In this document: positions 6,568 through 7,987 of the stretch, piece by piece
Position numbering within the stretch: the first letter of the stretch is position 1
Layout of the letters: every line of letters starts with the position of its first letter
NCBI GenBank assembly: GCA_017561285.1
Contig: JAFZDG010000083.1
Location: forward strand, 1-7,987
DNA from: Bacteroidaceae bacterium
GTDB lineage: Bacteria > Bacteroidota > Bacteroidia > Bacteroidales > Barnesiellaceae_A
Direction: 5' to 3'
Length of the DNA stretch: 7,987 nt
Notes under the pieces: model-generated
The model's input: only the letters and a program-made list of their open reading frames with translations
The model's database searches: none
What the model was told of the DNA's origin: nothing
Made by a program: the position numbers and the translations under genes

Positions 6568-6630
6568 CCGCACGAACAAAAGACCGTTCACAGTCGTTGT
6601 TGCATTTGAACCCTTTAAATTACTACAACT

Positions 6631-7149
6631 ATGGCAAAAGAGAGCGTAACTATTATCAAAGAAAAAATCAACGTGAATCGTGTCATTGAGCTTCTCAACA
6701 AAGCTCTGGCCGAAGAGTGGTTGGCATTCTATCAATATTGGATTGGTGCCATCGTTGCCAAAGGTGCAATGCGTAGCGATGTGCAACGCGAATTTGAGCA
6801 ACATGCACTCGAAGAATTTGGTCATGCCAAACTCGTAGCCCAACGCATCATCCAACTCGAAGGCACTCCGCTTCTCAATCCGCGACAATGGGTTGAGTTT
6901 GCATCATGCCCCTATGACGAGCCCGATGGCGACTTCGATGTAACACGATTGCTTGTACAAAACGTTGCATCGGAACGATGTGCCATCAAACGTTACCAAG
7001 AGATAGCTGCATTTACCGATGGCAAAGACTTTACAACCTGCGATATAGCCAAGAAAATACTTGCCGACGAACAAGACCACGAACAAGAGTTACAAGATTT
7101 TCTCGACGATATACACATTTTCTGTAAAGAAATCTGCCTATACGAATAG
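6631..7149 (+). CDS. DPS-like (DPSL) ferritin-family protein
   Basis: A 172-aa four-helix-bundle protein with two bacterioferritin-like di-iron half sites: E28/E29 (ALAEEW) with E61/E62 and H65 (ALEEFGHA), and E115 (ASERCA) with E147 and H150 (ADEQDHE). This fits DPS-like proteins such as that of Bacteroides fragilis, which assemble into small cages, oxidise Fe(II) with peroxide and protect against oxidative stress. DPSL proteins also carry a conserved cysteine pair near the site; C93 (ASCPYDEP), C117 (ERCAIKRYQE) and C137 (TTCDIA) are candidates here. C165 and C169 add two more near the C-terminus. The gene starts 63 nt after the terminase stop in the same direction. No convincing own promoter was found in that gap, so read-through from upstream is possible. 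A rubrerythrin is unlikely because no rubredoxin CxxC pairs exist. Confidence 0.85.
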   Translation: MAKESVTIIKEKINVNRVIELLNKALAEEWLAFYQYWIGAIVAKGAMRSDVQREFEQHALEEFGHAKLVAQRIIQLEGTPLLNPRQWVEFASCPYDEPDGDFDVTRLLVQNVASERCAIKRYQEIAAFTDGKDFTTCDIAKKILADEQDHEQELQDFLDDIHIFCKEICLYE

Positions 7150-7216
7150 TTGCCCTTACTTCTGCACCACTGAATGCTCCCACCCATTTTACTTTGTAAA
7201 AAAGGTACTGCCAAGC

Positions 7217-7248
7217 TTTGCTTTTATAGCGCATTTTCACTACCTTTG
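7217..7248 (+). promoter_or_regulatory. Bacteroidetes-type promoter of ssb
   Basis: TTTG at 7217-7220 is followed by 20 nt and then TACCTTTG at 7241-7248. This is a complete match to the Bacteroides primary-sigma consensus (TTTG, 19-21 nt, TAnnTTTG). Initiation near 7254 would give a leader of about 40 nt, AT-rich and without a Shine-Dalgarno. It is the best promoter in the window and a main reason for assigning the organism to Bacteroidetes. The rest of the 145-nt gap from 7150 holds no gene or convincing terminator. Confidence 0.8.
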
Positions 7249-7294
7249 TTACCTTATTTTAGATCATAAAAATTTCATAACAGATTATAAAAAT

Positions 7295-7648
7295 ATGTCG
7301 GTAAACAAAGTAATTTTGGTGGGGCACGTGGGTGCTGATCCCGAAGTAAGATACCTCGAAAAAGGCGTGTGCGTAGCACGCTTGCGTTTGGCCACAACCG
7401 AACGTGGTTACACAGCCACAAACGGTACAGAAGTACCCGACCGCACCGAGTGGCACAGCATCGTACTGTGGCGCGGACTGGCCGAAATAGCCGAGAAATA
7501 CGTACGCAAAGGTTCGCAAATTTTTGTCGAAGGTAAGTTGCGCACCAGCCAATGGCAAGACCAAGCCGGTGTTACGCATCAACGCACCGAGATTGTAGCC
7601 GACTCTATGGAGTTGCTGGGAGCACGCCGCGAAAACAACGCGCAATAA
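7295..7648 (+). CDS. ssb: Single-stranded DNA-binding protein
   Basis: A 117-aa OB-fold protein that coats single-stranded DNA in replication, recombination and repair. The N-terminus MSVNKVILVGHVGADPEVRY is the classic first strand-turn. Later hallmarks are TEWHSIVLWRGLAEIAEKYV, the GSQIFVEGKLRT strand, and TEIVADSMELLG closing the fold near residue 109. The tail after that is only about eight residues (ARRENNAQ) and lacks the acidic D-D-x-P-F tip that recruits partner proteins in most cellular SSBs. It may therefore be a short or secondary paralogue. The ATG at 7295 is chosen because upstream in-frame sequence has no OB-fold character and contains the promoter. The gene is preceded by a consensus promoter and followed after 58 nt by aroA in the same direction. 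Confidence 0.93.
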   Translation: MSVNKVILVGHVGADPEVRYLEKGVCVARLRLATTERGYTATNGTEVPDRTEWHSIVLWRGLAEIAEKYVRKGSQIFVEGKLRTSQWQDQAGVTHQRTEIVADSMELLGARRENNAQ

Positions 7649-7706
7649 GCCTCGTACTACCCGGCCAGAGCTTCACAGATTACATCATTTAAAAAAAACG
7701 CTTGCA

Positions 7707-7987
7707 TTGAGATACCACATAACAGCATCTAACACGCACCCCTGCATCATTCAGTTGCCGGCATCCAAGAGTATCAGCAACCGCGCACTCATTATCAATG
7801 CGTTGGCCGGTAGCCCATACCCTGCTATCAACATAGCTCAATGCAACGATACAAAAGTTATCATTGACGCTCTCGCAAGCAACAGCTCGGTCATAGACAT
7901 CGATGCCGCCGGTACTGCAATGCGCTTTCTCACTGCATACTACTCTATGCAAGAGGGGCGCAACGTAACCATCACCGGTTCGCAACG
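7707..7987 (+). CDS. aroA: 3-phosphoshikimate 1-carboxyvinyltransferase (EPSP synthase), N-terminal part with TTG start
   Basis: The first 93 codons are present; the gene continues beyond the window. The product joins phosphoenolpyruvate to shikimate-3-phosphate in the chorismate pathway, in the cytosol. The stretch IQLPASKSISNRALIINAL (from about residue 17) is the substrate-binding K-S-x-S-N-R motif, and DAAGTAMRFLTAYYS is the D-x-G-T-x-x-R-F-L motif. No ATG lies upstream in frame near the motif. TTG at 7707 gives (M)RYHITASNTHPC, which resembles the short N-termini of Bacteroidetes AroA proteins, so TTG is the likely start. The start follows an A-rich run (7691-7698). The gap to ssb is 58 nt with no evident terminator or separate promoter, so co-transcription with ssb is plausible. 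Confidence 0.9.
   Translation, partial: MRYHITASNTHPCIIQLPASKSISNRALIINALAGSPYPAINIAQCNDTKVIIDALASNSSVIDIDAAGTAMRFLTAYYSMQEGRNVTITGSQ

Noticed and set aside
6601..6608. TGCATTTG as a -7 element for the DPS-like gene
   Set aside because: It misses the conserved A of TAnnTTTG and has no TTTG at 19-21 nt upstream.
1325..6630. Possible attachment-site direct repeats at the edges of the phage-like module
   Set aside because: Reading both junctions (about 1325-1380 and 6560-6630) showed no shared word of useful length, and no tRNA gene is present.
6358..6888. Open frame of 176 codons on the - strand
   Set aside because: It is antisense to the terminase nuclease end and the DPS-like ferritin, both of which have clear motifs on the other strand.
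7187..7201. Short inverted repeat TTTTAC-TTT-GTAAAA after the DPS-like gene, as a possible terminator
   Set aside because: The stem is six mostly A-T pairs with a 3-nt loop and no proper T-tract, so it is too weak to call.
7689..7985. Open frame on the - strand at the right edge
   Set aside because: It is antisense to the unmistakable AroA N-terminus in the + frame.
1..7987. CRISPR arrays, tRNA or rRNA genes, insertion sequences
   Set aside because: No regularly spaced repeats, tRNA-like cloverleaf sequence, rRNA motif or transposase gene was seen on either strand.

Overview
The window looks like a chromosomal segment of a Bacteroidetes bacterium, probably order Bacteroidales. Three things point there: a near-perfect Bacteroidetes-type promoter (TTTG, 20 nt, TAnnTTTG) in front of ssb; AT-rich leaders without Shine-Dalgarno sequences before most genes; and protein sequences (a DPS-like ferritin, a PnuC/thiamine pyrophosphokinase pair, the AroA N-terminus) of the kind seen in that order. 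The genus cannot be determined from the sequence alone.

Left flank (1-1344, + strand): the end of a TatD-family metal-dependent hydrolase gene, then a PnuC-family vitamin transporter starting 4 nt after the TatD stop, then thiamine pyrophosphokinase overlapping the transporter by 23 nt. The tight packing suggests one operon. The transporter/kinase pair reads as thiamine uptake (PnuT-like) followed by metabolic trapping as thiamine diphosphate.

Centre (1325-6567): a phage-derived module of five genes in two divergent units. Leftward are a 182-aa helical protein, a 92-aa Cys-rich basic protein and a 687-aa protein with glycine-rich hydrophobic segments and a C-terminal HExxGH zincin motif. These look like virion or DNA-ejection proteins. 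Rightward are an 82-aa helical protein in the small-terminase position and an intact large terminase (ATPase plus nuclease). The units diverge from a short inverted repeat that carries Bacteroidetes-like -7 elements. No portal, capsid, tail, integrase or lysis gene is present, and no obvious att repeats were seen. The module is therefore a stripped prophage remnant, a satellite-like element or a domesticated packaging/ejection cassette. Its leftward unit runs into the 3' end of the thiamine pyrophosphokinase gene with a 20-bp antisense overlap.

Right flank (6631-7987, + strand): a DPS-like ferritin (oxidative stress and iron storage), a short single-stranded DNA-binding protein with its own strong promoter, and the beginning of aroA (EPSP synthase, aromatic amino acid pathway), which appears to use a TTG start codon and runs off the window.
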